64,000 bases of DNA. It comes from JBBDQZ01 sp040905705. Its GTDB lineage: Bacteria; Bacteroidota; Rhodothermia; Balneolales; Natronogracilivirgulaceae. Shown piece by piece: positions 35,873 through 44,384 of the stretch. The translations under genes were made by a program, and so were the position numbers. Under the pieces are notes generated by a model. It was not told the origin of the DNA and ran no database searches. It saw only the letters and a list, made by a program, of their open reading frames with translations. The stretch covers positions 1 through 64,000 of the forward strand of contig JBBDQZ010000050.1 in assembly GCA_040905705.1 (NCBI GenBank). Reading direction: 5' to 3'. The stretch's first letter is position 1. Each line of letters starts with the position of its first letter.

Positions 35873-36071
35873 CTTGAAGAGGTGCAGATGGCAGGTAATC
35901 ATCGCGAAGTGCCGGTTTCCGTTACGGAATAGCCGATGACCAATGAACAGGAGGTGTTTTGCCGAAGCATTGAGACAGGCCGGCGATGGTTTTTAAGGGA
36001 AGTGACTTTATTGAATAATGGAGCATCCGGCCGTCTGGCATGAATGATTCACCGTTGATCAAAGCTTTGAG
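35873..36071 (+). promoter_or_regulatory. Lysine riboswitch aptamer, upstream copy, diverged 3' half
   Basis: The 5' half has the lysine-aptamer core AGAGGUGC (35878-35885), CAGGUAA, a P2 arm with a kink-turn-like GCCGAUGACC and an apical UUCCG-UUA-CGGAA hairpin, and then UUUUGCCGAAGC (35957-35968). A UUGAAU loop follows in the P4 position. P1 can form from CUUGAAG (35873-35879) and CUUUGAG (36065-36071) with two G-U pairs. The conserved ACUGUCA and GUGGAGAGC boxes of the downstream copy are not preserved here. The element is about 199 nt long, close to the second copy. It may be a decayed or altered aptamer. Confidence 0.72.
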
Positions 36072-36256
36072 GGGAGCTGGAGATCGGGTGCTGCCGGGCC
36101 GGCCGGATATTAATTTTTACTATCCGGACATATCAGGGCCATATCCTTTACCCGCCGTCATAGTTGCCCGGCATCATAAAAGTGCAAGAGAGCCGTTTAT
36201 TTATCATTTAACAAACTTTTTTGAATTTTCTGTAAGTATTGATAAGTTACTTGTTA

Positions 36257-36449
36257 CCTGAAGAGGTGCAAGCGTCAGGTAACCATCGCGAGGTGCCGGT
36301 TCCCATTGGGAAAGCCGATGACCGATGGCCAGGGGACGTTTTGCCGAAGCACGACGGAAGAGTGGCCTTCCGGCAGTGTTGGGTCCATGGGTTGAATCCC
36401 GGGAACTGTCACGCAGTCTCACCAGGAGCTGATCGTGGAGAGCTTTAGG
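36257..36449 (+). promoter_or_regulatory. Lysine riboswitch aptamer, downstream copy
   Basis: P1 pairs CCUGAAG (36257-36263) with CUUUAGG (36443-36449). Between them come AGAGGUGC, CAGGUAA, a P2 stem CCAUCG/CGAUGG (36283-36288 with 36323-36328) with a kink-turn GCCGAUGACC and a UUCCC-AUU-GGGAA tip, AGGGGAC, UUUUGCCGAAGC, a P3 CGGAAG/CUUCCG, a UUGAAU-capped P4, GGAACUGUCAC and CGUGGAGAG. This is the order of conserved blocks in the B. subtilis and E. coli lysC aptamers. It lies 237 bases before dapB, the first gene of a lysine/DAP operon. No clear U-tract terminator was found, so the switch mode is open; TGAATC/GATTCA and CACACAA/TTGTGTG hairpins follow it. Confidence 0.88.
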
Positions 36450-36686
36450 AGTGAATCCCCGCCTTATTCAGTGATTCATAACTATTCGCCCTTCACACAA
36501 GCCGTTGTGTGAAACCGTCGTGATACTCGTCAGGATGGCTGTTAACCTGAAATATCTAAGAACTATTGAGCAAATTTAACTGTATCGAACCGGGCGAGCC
36601 GGCTATGCCGTTTTGGCAAATTTCGACAAATACGGTTCACGGGCTTCAAAAATAGAAACAAGTATCACGAATACGGATCATCCATC

Positions 36687-37427
36687 ATGAATATCGCACT
36701 GCTTGGCAAGGGAAAGACAGGAGGAGAAGTGCTTCGGCTGGCCCGGAACCGTTCCGATGTATCGGTAACGGTATTCGACCGGGAACATCCGCCTGAGCGT
36801 TCGCGTCTTGCCGGCCATGATGTGATTATCTCTTTTTTGCCCGGAGAGCCGTTTCAGGCGGCTATACCGGAATTGCTCGCCTCCCGGATTCCGGTTGTCA
36901 CCGGTTCAACAGGCTTTGAATGGCCCGGAGGCAGGGAAGCCTTTTCCCGTCAGCTCAAAGATGCCGGGCTGACCTGGGTGCATGCCAATAATTTCAGCCT
37001 GGGTATGAATCTTGTGCATGAAATGATCAAAATTCTCGGTATGGCCGGCGAGTTATATGACGATTTTGAATTTTCTCTGCATGAAGTGCATCATAAAAAG
37101 AAGAAAGATGCGCCAAGCGGCACCGCACTGACCTGGAAGGAGTGGCTGGACCAGCCGGTCGAGATCACCTCCGAACGAACCGGAGATGTAATCGGCGATC
37201 ACGCATTGACACTTGTTACGCCGTTTGAACATATCCGGGTTTCCCATTCGGCACGTGACCGGCAAATTTTCGCCTCCGGCGCGCTCTGGACGGCAAAACA
37301 GGTCCTGGCCGGTATCGGGGACATGGAGCCCGGCCTGTATGATATTCAGCAGATTGCATTGCACAAATTGTGGAAGGAAGCGCGTGCATCGGCACCGCGT
37401 ATCAATCACATGGAAGAAAACAGATGA
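36687..37427 (+). CDS. dapB: 4-hydroxy-tetrahydrodipicolinate reductase
   Basis: DapB reduces the DapA product to tetrahydrodipicolinate using NAD(P)H. The 246-residue protein starts with a dinucleotide-binding loop (ALLGKGKTGGEVLRLA) and has PVVTGSTGFEW, ANNFSLGMNLVHEM and the catalytic FEFSLHEVHHKKKKDAPSGTALTWKEWL with the substrate-binding HHKxK. Length is at the short end of the family. It is the first gene after the tandem lysine riboswitch and is followed by dapA after 19 bases. Confidence 0.96.
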   Translation: MNIALLGKGKTGGEVLRLARNRSDVSVTVFDREHPPERSRLAGHDVIISFLPGEPFQAAIPELLASRIPVVTGSTGFEWPGGREAFSRQLKDAGLTWVHANNFSLGMNLVHEMIKILGMAGELYDDFEFSLHEVHHKKKKDAPSGTALTWKEWLDQPVEITSERTGDVIGDHALTLVTPFEHIRVSHSARDRQIFASGALWTAKQVLAGIGDMEPGLYDIQQIALHKLWKEARASAPRINHMEENR

Positions 37428-37446
37428 ATCACAATTTTTTATAAAG

Positions 37447-38367
37447 ATGAAAACCTTTGATAGCAGTTTAAACAACCCTTTGTGGACCGCGATGATCACA
37501 CCGATGACGGCGTCAGGCGAGCCCGATCTGGCCGCAATGGAGCGGCTGCTTCGCGACCAGGAAGTGGCAGGGAACGGTGTGCTGATTCTCGGAAGCACCG
37601 GAGAGGCACTGAATCTGGTTGATTCGGAGCGGCGGCAAGTCGTTGAGTTGACCACCTCGCTGAACCTTGACATTCCGGTCATGGCAGGGGTGGGTGGCCA
37701 CAGCCTGCCTGATGTGATGTCCTGGCTCACTTATCTGGAAGATAAAAAGATCGATGCCTATCTGATGGTGACTCCGCTTTATGCAAAACCGGGTCCAGAG
37801 GGACAATATCACTGGTTCAAAACACTGATGGATTTTGTGAGCCGTCCGGTGATGGTCTATAATATTCCGGGCCGGACCGGCACGGCGCTTCATCTGAATG
37901 CCGTAGAGCGCCTCCGGGATCACCGGAACTTCTGGGCTATCAAAGAGGCGAGCGGGTCCGTGTCGGATTTTTGCGAGTACAAGGCGAATGCCGGGGAAGT
38001 GATTTTGTACAGTGGAGATGATGCCATGTTGCCTGAATTTGCTCCTCATGGTGCTATTGGTGCGGTATCTGTGGCCGGTAATGTATGGCCGGAAGCGACA
38101 CGGTTGTACAGCGAAATGGCCGTAAACTCGGAGTTAACAAAAAAGGATCTCGATTTCTGGAAGAAAGTAAGCAAATCCCTGTTTGTTGCCTCCAACCCTG
38201 TTCCTGTTAAAGCGCTGATGTATACCGACGGCAGAATCACCTCTCCCGAGGTTCGCCTGCCTCTGCACCGCGATGACATGCATTCGCTTGATGATGTATG
38301 TGAAATATCCCGCCAGGTTTCAGTTTGGCACAAGAAGAAATTACAGGCGGGTGTTGCGATCGGGTAG
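37447..38367 (+). CDS. dapA: 4-hydroxy-tetrahydrodipicolinate synthase
   Basis: DapA condenses aspartate semialdehyde with pyruvate. From the ATG at 37447 it has 306 residues starting MKTFDSSLNNPLWTAMITPM. A longer open frame overlaps dapB but has no family similarity. Key residues are visible: ILGSTGEALNL (GxTGE motif), VMVYNIPGRTGTAL with the catalytic Tyr, and WAIKEASGS with the Schiff-base Lys. The pathway order dapB-dapA places both early steps under one leader RNA. Confidence 0.96.
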   Translation: MKTFDSSLNNPLWTAMITPMTASGEPDLAAMERLLRDQEVAGNGVLILGSTGEALNLVDSERRQVVELTTSLNLDIPVMAGVGGHSLPDVMSWLTYLEDKKIDAYLMVTPLYAKPGPEGQYHWFKTLMDFVSRPVMVYNIPGRTGTALHLNAVERLRDHRNFWAIKEASGSVSDFCEYKANAGEVILYSGDDAMLPEFAPHGAIGAVSVAGNVWPEATRLYSEMAVNSELTKKDLDFWKKVSKSLFVASNPVPVKALMYTDGRITSPEVRLPLHRDDMHSLDDVCEISRQVSVWHKKKLQAGVAIG

Positions 38368-38622
38368 CAGCTGACAAGGTTAAATGACTACCAGGTGGCT
38401 TCCCGGCGTTCATACCCACGAGCCGGCTGTCGACGGCCACGGAATCCGGCAGGAACCGCGGTTTATACTCCTTTTGCTTTTTCCAACTGATGGCTGGTGT
38501 GCGTATCTTTACTATTCAGAACAAGCGGCTGAAACGATAACTATATGGCTGCGACGTTTATATTGAAGAAGTCTATACAGAGAAATGGGTTTATACAGTA
38601 AGTTTGAAACGAATATATATTT

Positions 38623-39366
38623 ATGAGTGACTGGAAATCAGTTCTTCAGGATCTGGAGAACGGGAAAATAAGAAGTGCCGTCAAGGAAAACGGAACATGG
38701 CAGGCCAATACCCAGGTCAAAATAGCAATCCTCGAAGCTTTCAAAGCCGGAGAAATGATCGAGCACAAGGAGTTTGTGGACAAGCACAACCTGCTTCCTC
38801 AGAAATTTTCATTGGGAAGGAATGTACGGGTGGTTCCGGGGGGAACGTCGGTTCGTTCGGGTTCCTATATCGCCTCCGGGGTCATTATTATGCCACCGTC
38901 TTATGTAAATGTTGGGGCTTATGTGGATGAAGGAACCATGATCGATTCGCACGTGCTGGTCGGCTCCTGTGCACAAATCGGGAAAAGGGTTCATTTGTCG
39001 GCCGGAGTGCAGATCGGAGGAGTACTGGAACCGGTCAATCAGTCACCTGTTATAGTGGAAGATCATGTTTTTGTCGGTGCCGGAGCGGTTTTGGTGGAAG
39101 GCGTACAGATCTTGAACGGGGCCGTTATTGCGCCTGGTGTAGTACTTTCACAGGGGGTACCGGTGTATGATTGTGTCCATGAACGCAAGCTGGAACGTGG
39201 TGAACCGATTCCGGAATTTGCGGTTGTTGTGGGCGGCACCCGTCCGGTATCCGAGCGGCTGGAGTGGGCGATGAAGTCGGGATTCCAGATGAATTGTGCC
39301 TTGATCATCAAATACCGGGATGAAAAAAGCGATGCATCCCTTGCCCTGGAAGATACACTGAGATGA
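38623..39366 (+). CDS. dapD: Tetrahydrodipicolinate N-succinyltransferase
   Basis: The 247-residue hexapeptide-repeat acyltransferase matches DapD: NVRVVPGGTSVRSGSYIASGVIIMPPSYVNVGAYVDEGTMIDSHVLVGSCAQIGKRVHLSAGVQIGGVLEP. The left-handed beta-helix (about 65-190) is complete, and the N-terminal domain is shorter than in E. coli. DapD rather than DapH implies the succinylase branch, though the acyl donor is not proven by sequence. It lies 255 bases after dapA, so a secondary promoter is possible in that gap. Confidence 0.93.
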   Translation: MSDWKSVLQDLENGKIRSAVKENGTWQANTQVKIAILEAFKAGEMIEHKEFVDKHNLLPQKFSLGRNVRVVPGGTSVRSGSYIASGVIIMPPSYVNVGAYVDEGTMIDSHVLVGSCAQIGKRVHLSAGVQIGGVLEPVNQSPVIVEDHVFVGAGAVLVEGVQILNGAVIAPGVVLSQGVPVYDCVHERKLERGEPIPEFAVVVGGTRPVSERLEWAMKSGFQMNCALIIKYRDEKSDASLALEDTLR

Positions 39367-39467
39367 TTTTCCTTACCGCGGTTGCAAAGTTTCCATCCGT
39401 TTGATATCAAAAATACCGGGTTAATAAATTTTTAATTCCCAAGTTACCATAGGATCAAAATCGAATC

Positions 39468-40664
39468 ATGATAACTGAAAAAAAACCTGAAATTGAGCCG
39501 GCTCAGCGTATGCATACGCTGCCGGAATACGTATTCGGCCGGCTTAATGCTGAAAAACAACGACGCCGGTCCGAAGGTGTGGATATCATCGATTTCGGAA
39601 TGGGAAACCCCGATATGCCGGCTTCCCGTGATGCGGTGGAAAAAATCCGGGAAGTGCTTGAAGATGACAAGGCGCACCGCTACGCCCGTGCGACAGGCAT
39701 CCCTCATTTACTGCTTGCGGTAGCTGATCACTACGCAAACGTGTATGGTGTTGAACTGGATTCGGAGAAGGAGATCATTAGCACGATCGGAAGCAAGGAG
39801 GGGTTGTCGCATTTATCACTGGCACTGCTGGGTCCCGGCGATACCTGTGCGGTACCCGAACCCTATTTCCCGGTGCATATGTGGAGTGCGGTCATTGCGG
39901 GGGCCAGGGTAATGAATATTCCTGTTACCAATGATGCCGGCGAGTTGATTCGTTCACTTGAAGCTCTTGATGAGCCTCCCAAGGTGCTCTTTCTGAATTA
40001 CCCGCACAACCCGACCGGAACAACGGTGGACATGCCGTTTTTTGAAAAAATGGTCAAATGGTGCCGGAAAGCATCGGTTATCCTGGTTCACGATTTTGCC
40101 TATAAAGACATCACCTTTGGGGATTATCGTGCACCGAGTGTAATGCAGGTTCCTGGAGCAAAGGATATAGCCGTGGAGTTTTTCACGATGAGTAAATCAT
40201 ATAATATGGCCGGATGGCGCTGCGGGTTTTGTGTGGGCAATGCTGAAATTATTGCCATGTTGTCACGAATCAAGGCATTCTTTGATTATGGCATGTTCAC
40301 CCCGATCCAGGTAGCGGCCATTGTTTCCCTGCGCAAAGACCAGGCGGATGTAAGGGCGGTGGCAAAAAAATACGAAGCCCGCCGTGATGCCCTGACAGAC
40401 GGACTTGCACGAGCCGGCTGGCATGTGCCGCTCGAGCGTGGGGCCATGTTTATTTGGGCGCCGATACCGGAACCGTTTCGCAAGATGGGCTCGTATCGGT
40501 TTGCGGAATGGCTGCTTGATGAAGCCGAGGTGTTGGTGACCCCCGGAACCGGATTCGGTGAGGCGGGTGAAGGGTACGTACGGATGAGTCTCGTCGAGAA
40601 TACCCACAGGATCCGCCAGGCTACCCGTCAGATCCATCGAGCGATCCGCCGGGGTGCGGATTAA
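39468..40664 (+). CDS. Class I aminotransferase (AlaC-like; likely DAP-pathway aminotransferase)
   Basis: The 398-residue fold-type I PLP enzyme has IGSKEGLSHLSLALLGPGDT, NYPHNPTGTTVD, ILVHDFAYKDITFGDY and the PLP lysine in FFTMSKSYNMAGWRCGF. The N-terminus (RMHTLPEYVFGRLNAEKQ) is close to AlaC/YfdZ alanine aminotransferases, which are related to LL-DAP aminotransferases. Its place in the dapB-dapA-dapD run suggests that it serves as the succinyl-DAP aminotransferase (DapC step), which is otherwise missing here. Alanine transamination remains an alternative. Confidence 0.85.
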   Translation: MITEKKPEIEPAQRMHTLPEYVFGRLNAEKQRRRSEGVDIIDFGMGNPDMPASRDAVEKIREVLEDDKAHRYARATGIPHLLLAVADHYANVYGVELDSEKEIISTIGSKEGLSHLSLALLGPGDTCAVPEPYFPVHMWSAVIAGARVMNIPVTNDAGELIRSLEALDEPPKVLFLNYPHNPTGTTVDMPFFEKMVKWCRKASVILVHDFAYKDITFGDYRAPSVMQVPGAKDIAVEFFTMSKSYNMAGWRCGFCVGNAEIIAMLSRIKAFFDYGMFTPIQVAAIVSLRKDQADVRAVAKKYEARRDALTDGLARAGWHVPLERGAMFIWAPIPEPFRKMGSYRFAEWLLDEAEVLVTPGTGFGEAGEGYVRMSLVENTHRIRQATRQIHRAIRRGAD

Positions 40665-40702
40665 CGAACCAAGCAAACGTACTCTGCATCCGGGCGTATT
40701 GA

Positions 40703-42508
40703 TCAGGCGACTACCGGTTCTGTTTCAAACAGCTGATCGAGGCGCGCCTGCTCCCGATCCGTTGCTTCGGCCAGAGAAGCCAGATTTTCATTATCGTAAG
40801 AATCCCCTGCAGCAATTTCCCGGCAGTATGCAATACTTTCGGCCAGGTTGTCCCGCAGTGTATGCAGCCGCTTTACGGCTTTGGCATTCGAAAAATCGGT
40901 CTGTTCCAGCTGTTGTGCAATATAATCCACATACATTGCCATCTCCTTGGCAAACATGTGAGGACGATGTGCGGGAACGAGCGATTCATTGCGGCCGTAG
41001 ATATGGTCAACCATCTCCCGTAAACTGTATGTGCGGTTGAACCAGGCCATGTTGGGGCCGGGACACACGGCCTGCGGTCCGCGTTCCTCCTTGAGGAGGC
41101 CGAGCGAGATCAAGGCACCATTTCCGAGATGGTCACACAGACAGGTCTTCTCCAGTATCTCCGAGCGCTGCTTGCTTTTCTCGTCTTCTCCGATGTCGGC
41201 CCGGTTGATCTGATCGATTTTCATGATCTGGTATTGAGTTGAGGCCGTACAGATTGGGTTTTCGGTAAACTCGGTGTTGGATTGCAAAAAACCTTTGGGG
41301 CATGGCGAGCCGGGCTTGTCCGTTTTTGAATGCTCCCGGGTCCACTGCTCTGATCCGGAGCGGCGCACATTGTTGAAGGGCACCCCGAGTGGCGATACCC
41401 CACTCAGATACAGATCCTCTTCCCCGGCTTCAGCCAGCAGTTTTCGTGTGGCGGTATCCACCGCAGTGGCTTCCGGTACCAGCAGGAAGGGGGTTCCCCA
41501 GCCGGTTTTATCCATCTTGTATACTTCCCGAAGCCGACGGCTTTCCCCGTTGGTTCCGATGCCGCCCTGGACGGTGATCAGCGGTTGTTCCAGTTCGGCC
41601 GCTTCGGGATAATCCCATCCCATTCCTTCATAGAAAGAACGGATCATAGGTTGAAAAGTCTCTTTGAGCTGATTTTTTTTTTCCATGAATTCCTTCAGGA
41701 TGATCGGCATAAGCTGGCCGTCGGATGCAAAGGCATGGCCGCCGCAATTCAGGCCAGACTCGATACGGAACTCGGCGACTTCAAGCCCTTTTTTGGCAAG
41801 GAATTTCCCCTGAATCAGTGCCGACCGGAAATCGCTCACCTTGAGCACGATTTTCTTTTTCAGTTCTCCGGTTGTATCCCGGTAAAAATCACGGAATTCG
41901 GACATATACTGGTACAGGCGCGGATTGAAGCCGGCAGAGAGGATCACCGATGAACGAAGATTGCTATTGGCGAAACCGCGAAAAGCTGCGCTGGCATCAC
42001 TGAATTCACTGCTCAATGGCCGGCCGTCGCTGTTGTTGAGGAGCCGGTCGACTTTGGCCATAATATTTACATCGATGGAACCGGGTTTCATGAGACGGGT
42101 CAGAGTTTCTTCCAGTGACTGGCGTTCAAAAGAGGGTGCCATAGCCGTCAGCTGATGCCATGATTCCTTCAGGAAAGAAGTATCCGGGAGCATCTCGAAA
42201 AATTTGGCCTTGTCGTTTTCCGTGAAGAAAGGCTGGGTTCGTATGGTTTCAAACTTCTGCCGAACCACCTCTTCAACGGTGTTCAGATAGGCTGTGATAC
42301 GACGTGCACGGCCGTCTTCGGCATTCCGGGGAATGCTCTGAAAGGGCAAATCGTACATTTGTGCATAAAACTTTCGAATTTTCTCGACCAGCAGGTCGTC
42401 CACAATGGAGATGACCGAATCGATGCCGAAAGGCGCAACCCGAATGGGAGTGTCAATAGAGTGTCCGGTTCCCATGACCGGAATATGAAATGCGTGTAGA
42501 TAAGTCAT
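40703..42508 (-). CDS. Conserved 601-residue protein of unknown function
   Basis: I do not recognise an experimentally defined family, although proteins starting like this (HIPVMGTGHSIDTPIRVAPFGIDSVISIVDD) recur in Bacteroidota annotated as hypothetical. Visible features are a long helical first third, GLNCGGHAFASDG near residue 255, VQGGIGTNGES near 315, LYLSGVSPLGVPFNN near 370 and a Cys-rich C-terminal third (PICTASTQYQ, CLCDHLGNGALISLG, AVCPGPN). The glycine-rich loops resemble FMN-binding TIM barrels and the cysteines could hold a metal or Fe-S cluster; both are inference. It is convergent with the lysine operon, 38 bp between stops. Confidence 0.85.
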   Translation of the reverse strand: MTYLHAFHIPVMGTGHSIDTPIRVAPFGIDSVISIVDDLLVEKIRKFYAQMYDLPFQSIPRNAEDGRARRITAYLNTVEEVVRQKFETIRTQPFFTENDKAKFFEMLPDTSFLKESWHQLTAMAPSFERQSLEETLTRLMKPGSIDVNIMAKVDRLLNNSDGRPLSSEFSDASAAFRGFANSNLRSSVILSAGFNPRLYQYMSEFRDFYRDTTGELKKKIVLKVSDFRSALIQGKFLAKKGLEVAEFRIESGLNCGGHAFASDGQLMPIILKEFMEKKNQLKETFQPMIRSFYEGMGWDYPEAAELEQPLITVQGGIGTNGESRRLREVYKMDKTGWGTPFLLVPEATAVDTATRKLLAEAGEEDLYLSGVSPLGVPFNNVRRSGSEQWTREHSKTDKPGSPCPKGFLQSNTEFTENPICTASTQYQIMKIDQINRADIGEDEKSKQRSEILEKTCLCDHLGNGALISLGLLKEERGPQAVCPGPNMAWFNRTYSLREMVDHIYGRNESLVPAHRPHMFAKEMAMYVDYIAQQLEQTDFSNAKAVKRLHTLRDNLAESIAYCREIAAGDSYDNENLASLAEATDREQARLDQLFETEPVVA

Positions 42509-43122
42509 AAAAAGAGGAGATCACAATTAAATAATGCAGGATCGTGTTGCCGGAAAAAAATGTTTGAAAAAAGTTAAAATAAGCCAATCAGGTAAACAAT
42601 GACATCTACGGTAATTCATCCTGCCAGATACCTGCCGAAGTCCCATGGTTTACATAAATACAGTGATACAAATCTGTGAGACTTTCCTGTCATATACCTG
42701 ATACTATCAACAGGATACGAATAATTTTTACCACTGACCACAGGAAAGTGAGAAATTGATAAAAAAAAGAAACCTAATATCTTCCAGGTGTTGAAATGTT
42801 GCTCATAAACCTGTTTCTCTTCTCTCTCAACTTTCTCTATTTCACCCACTCCATAATAAAATGGAGAGAATCATCGTGCCATTTAATCTTTAAAAGTTGC
42901 AAGGAGTATAAAAAAAATGCCGATCGTGTCTTTAAAACTTTTTGGAGAGGACAATCTACATACATATTTTTACGAGTTCACGTAACATGCAAATTCAAAA
43001 CCTACTCCAATGACAAATAGAAGCGTAACGAATACTTATGCTTACAGGCAATCAACGGTTGGAGTCATCAAAAGGCCTGTTTTTGTATGCACCGATATAA
43101 TATCCAGAAAATAACCACTGCT
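42509..43122. other. AT-rich intergenic region
   Basis: These 614 bases are visibly richer in A/T than the flanks and hold several A- or pyrimidine-rich runs and a CTCCAT-AATAAA-ATGGAG hairpin (about 42848-42865). Frames of 74-77 codons on both strands show no family features or coding character, so I call no gene. Promoters for the minus-strand 601-residue gene and the plus-strand sugar dehydrogenase gene must lie here. Confidence 0.5.
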
Positions 43123-44304
43123 ATGAACTCAACAAAAAATCTGATGATTTTTGTGATGATGTCCTGCGTTTTGCTCGCTTGTAGTTCCGAACAGGATTCG
43201 GAACCGATGATGATGGAAAGCGGAGCCTATTTTCCCATGTCCACACAAAATCTGGAGCTGGTAACCTCGAATGCCCAGAATTTCTACGTACAAACGGTAG
43301 TCGAGGGAATGAACGTACCTTGGGGTATGGCTTTTCTGCCGGATGGCCGTGTATTGATTACCGAACGTTCGGGCAGTATTCATATCGTCGAGAATGGCGA
43401 ACTCCGCGAAGAGCCCCTTCAAAATGCTCCTGAAGCGGTTGACGGGGGACAGGGAGGGATGCTGGACATTGTGCTTCATCCCGATTATGATGAAAACGGA
43501 TGGATTTACGTCTCTTATTCCCGCAATGTGAATGGCGGCAGAAACACGGTCTTGTCCCGAATGCGGCTGGATGGCTATGCTTTTACGGATGTGGAAGAGA
43601 TATATGTTCCTGCCCAGGGCTTTTCCAGTGGCAGCCATTTCGGTGGCCGTATTACCTTTGATGATGATCGATATGTGTATATGTCGATCGGTGACCGGGG
43701 CAACCGGGACCTGGCCCAGGACCTTTCCGTATATAACTCGATGGTTTTGCGGCTTCATGACGACGGATCGGTTCCATCCGATAATCCGTTTGTGAATGAT
43801 GAAGACGCTCTGTCCGAGATCTATTCTTACGGGCATCGAAACATCCAGGGTATGCAACTGCATCCGGAAACCCGGATGGTGTGGTCTCATGAACATGGCC
43901 CGCGGGGCGGGGATGAAGTCAATATCGTCCGGCCCGGGCGCAATTACGGTTGGCCGGAAATAACATACGGTATCAATTACGATGGAAGCACCATCACATC
44001 AGACACGGCCAGAGCCGGTATGGAACAACCGCTGCTGTACTGGAGGCCATCTATTGCACCATCCGGGTTGGCCATCGTGGCAAGCGACCGGTATCCAGGC
44101 TGGTCGGGCAATACACTTCTGGCAGGCGCTTTGTCGCCCCAGTATCTCCATCGTGTAGAACTGAATGGTGAGGAAGTGGTTACCCAGGAGGAACTGCTTC
44201 CGGGCATCGGGCGGATCAGGGATGTTCGCGTAGCTCCGGACGGGTATATCTATTTGTCCGCCGAACATCCCGGTATCATTTACCGGTTGATTCCGGCTGA
44301 ATAA
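43123..44304 (+). CDS. PQQ-dependent sugar dehydrogenase-like lipoprotein
   Basis: From the ATG at 43123 the protein has 393 residues and a lipoprotein signal with lipobox LLAC (Cys near residue 20). The six-bladed propeller of soluble aldose sugar dehydrogenases (YliI/Asd type) is clear: NVPWGMAFLPDGRVLITERSG, GGQGGMLDIVLHPDY, SGSHFGGRITFDDDRYVYMSIGDRGNRDLAQ, SYGHRNIQGMQLHPETRMVWSHEHGPRGGDEVN and YGWPEITYG. These contain His and Arg residues typical of PQQ and calcium binding. It probably oxidises sugars outside the cytoplasm. PQQ synthesis genes are not in the window. Confidence 0.9.
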   Translation: MNSTKNLMIFVMMSCVLLACSSEQDSEPMMMESGAYFPMSTQNLELVTSNAQNFYVQTVVEGMNVPWGMAFLPDGRVLITERSGSIHIVENGELREEPLQNAPEAVDGGQGGMLDIVLHPDYDENGWIYVSYSRNVNGGRNTVLSRMRLDGYAFTDVEEIYVPAQGFSSGSHFGGRITFDDDRYVYMSIGDRGNRDLAQDLSVYNSMVLRLHDDGSVPSDNPFVNDEDALSEIYSYGHRNIQGMQLHPETRMVWSHEHGPRGGDEVNIVRPGRNYGWPEITYGINYDGSTITSDTARAGMEQPLLYWRPSIAPSGLAIVASDRYPGWSGNTLLAGALSPQYLHRVELNGEEVVTQEELLPGIGRIRDVRVAPDGYIYLSAEHPGIIYRLIPAE

Positions 44305-44384
44305 CCCCGGCAAAGCAGTAATCGGCATTTCGGATTCCCTTCCGCTTCCACTACCACTATCACAGCCAACTGTATACAAACTCT

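Noticed and set aside
36040..36261. 73-codon plus-strand open frame starting MNDSPLIKALRG
   Set aside because: It begins inside the 3' half of the first lysine aptamer and ends at the P1 of the second, so it is better explained as structured RNA.
36239..36450. Cobalamin riboswitch as an alternative reading of the GAAUCCCGGGAACUGUCACGC segment
   Set aside because: The order AGAGGUGC, GCCGAAGC, UGAAU, CUGUCA and GGAGAGC, and the dap genes behind it, fit the lysine aptamer and not cobalamin.
37213..37446. 78-codon N-terminal extension of dapA
   Set aside because: It overlaps dapB in another frame and has no DapA similarity; the ATG at 37447 begins the normal DapA sequence.
42616..43020. Overlapping 77- and 74-codon frames on opposite strands
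   Set aside because: They lie in an AT-rich intergenic stretch and show no family features or credible start signals.
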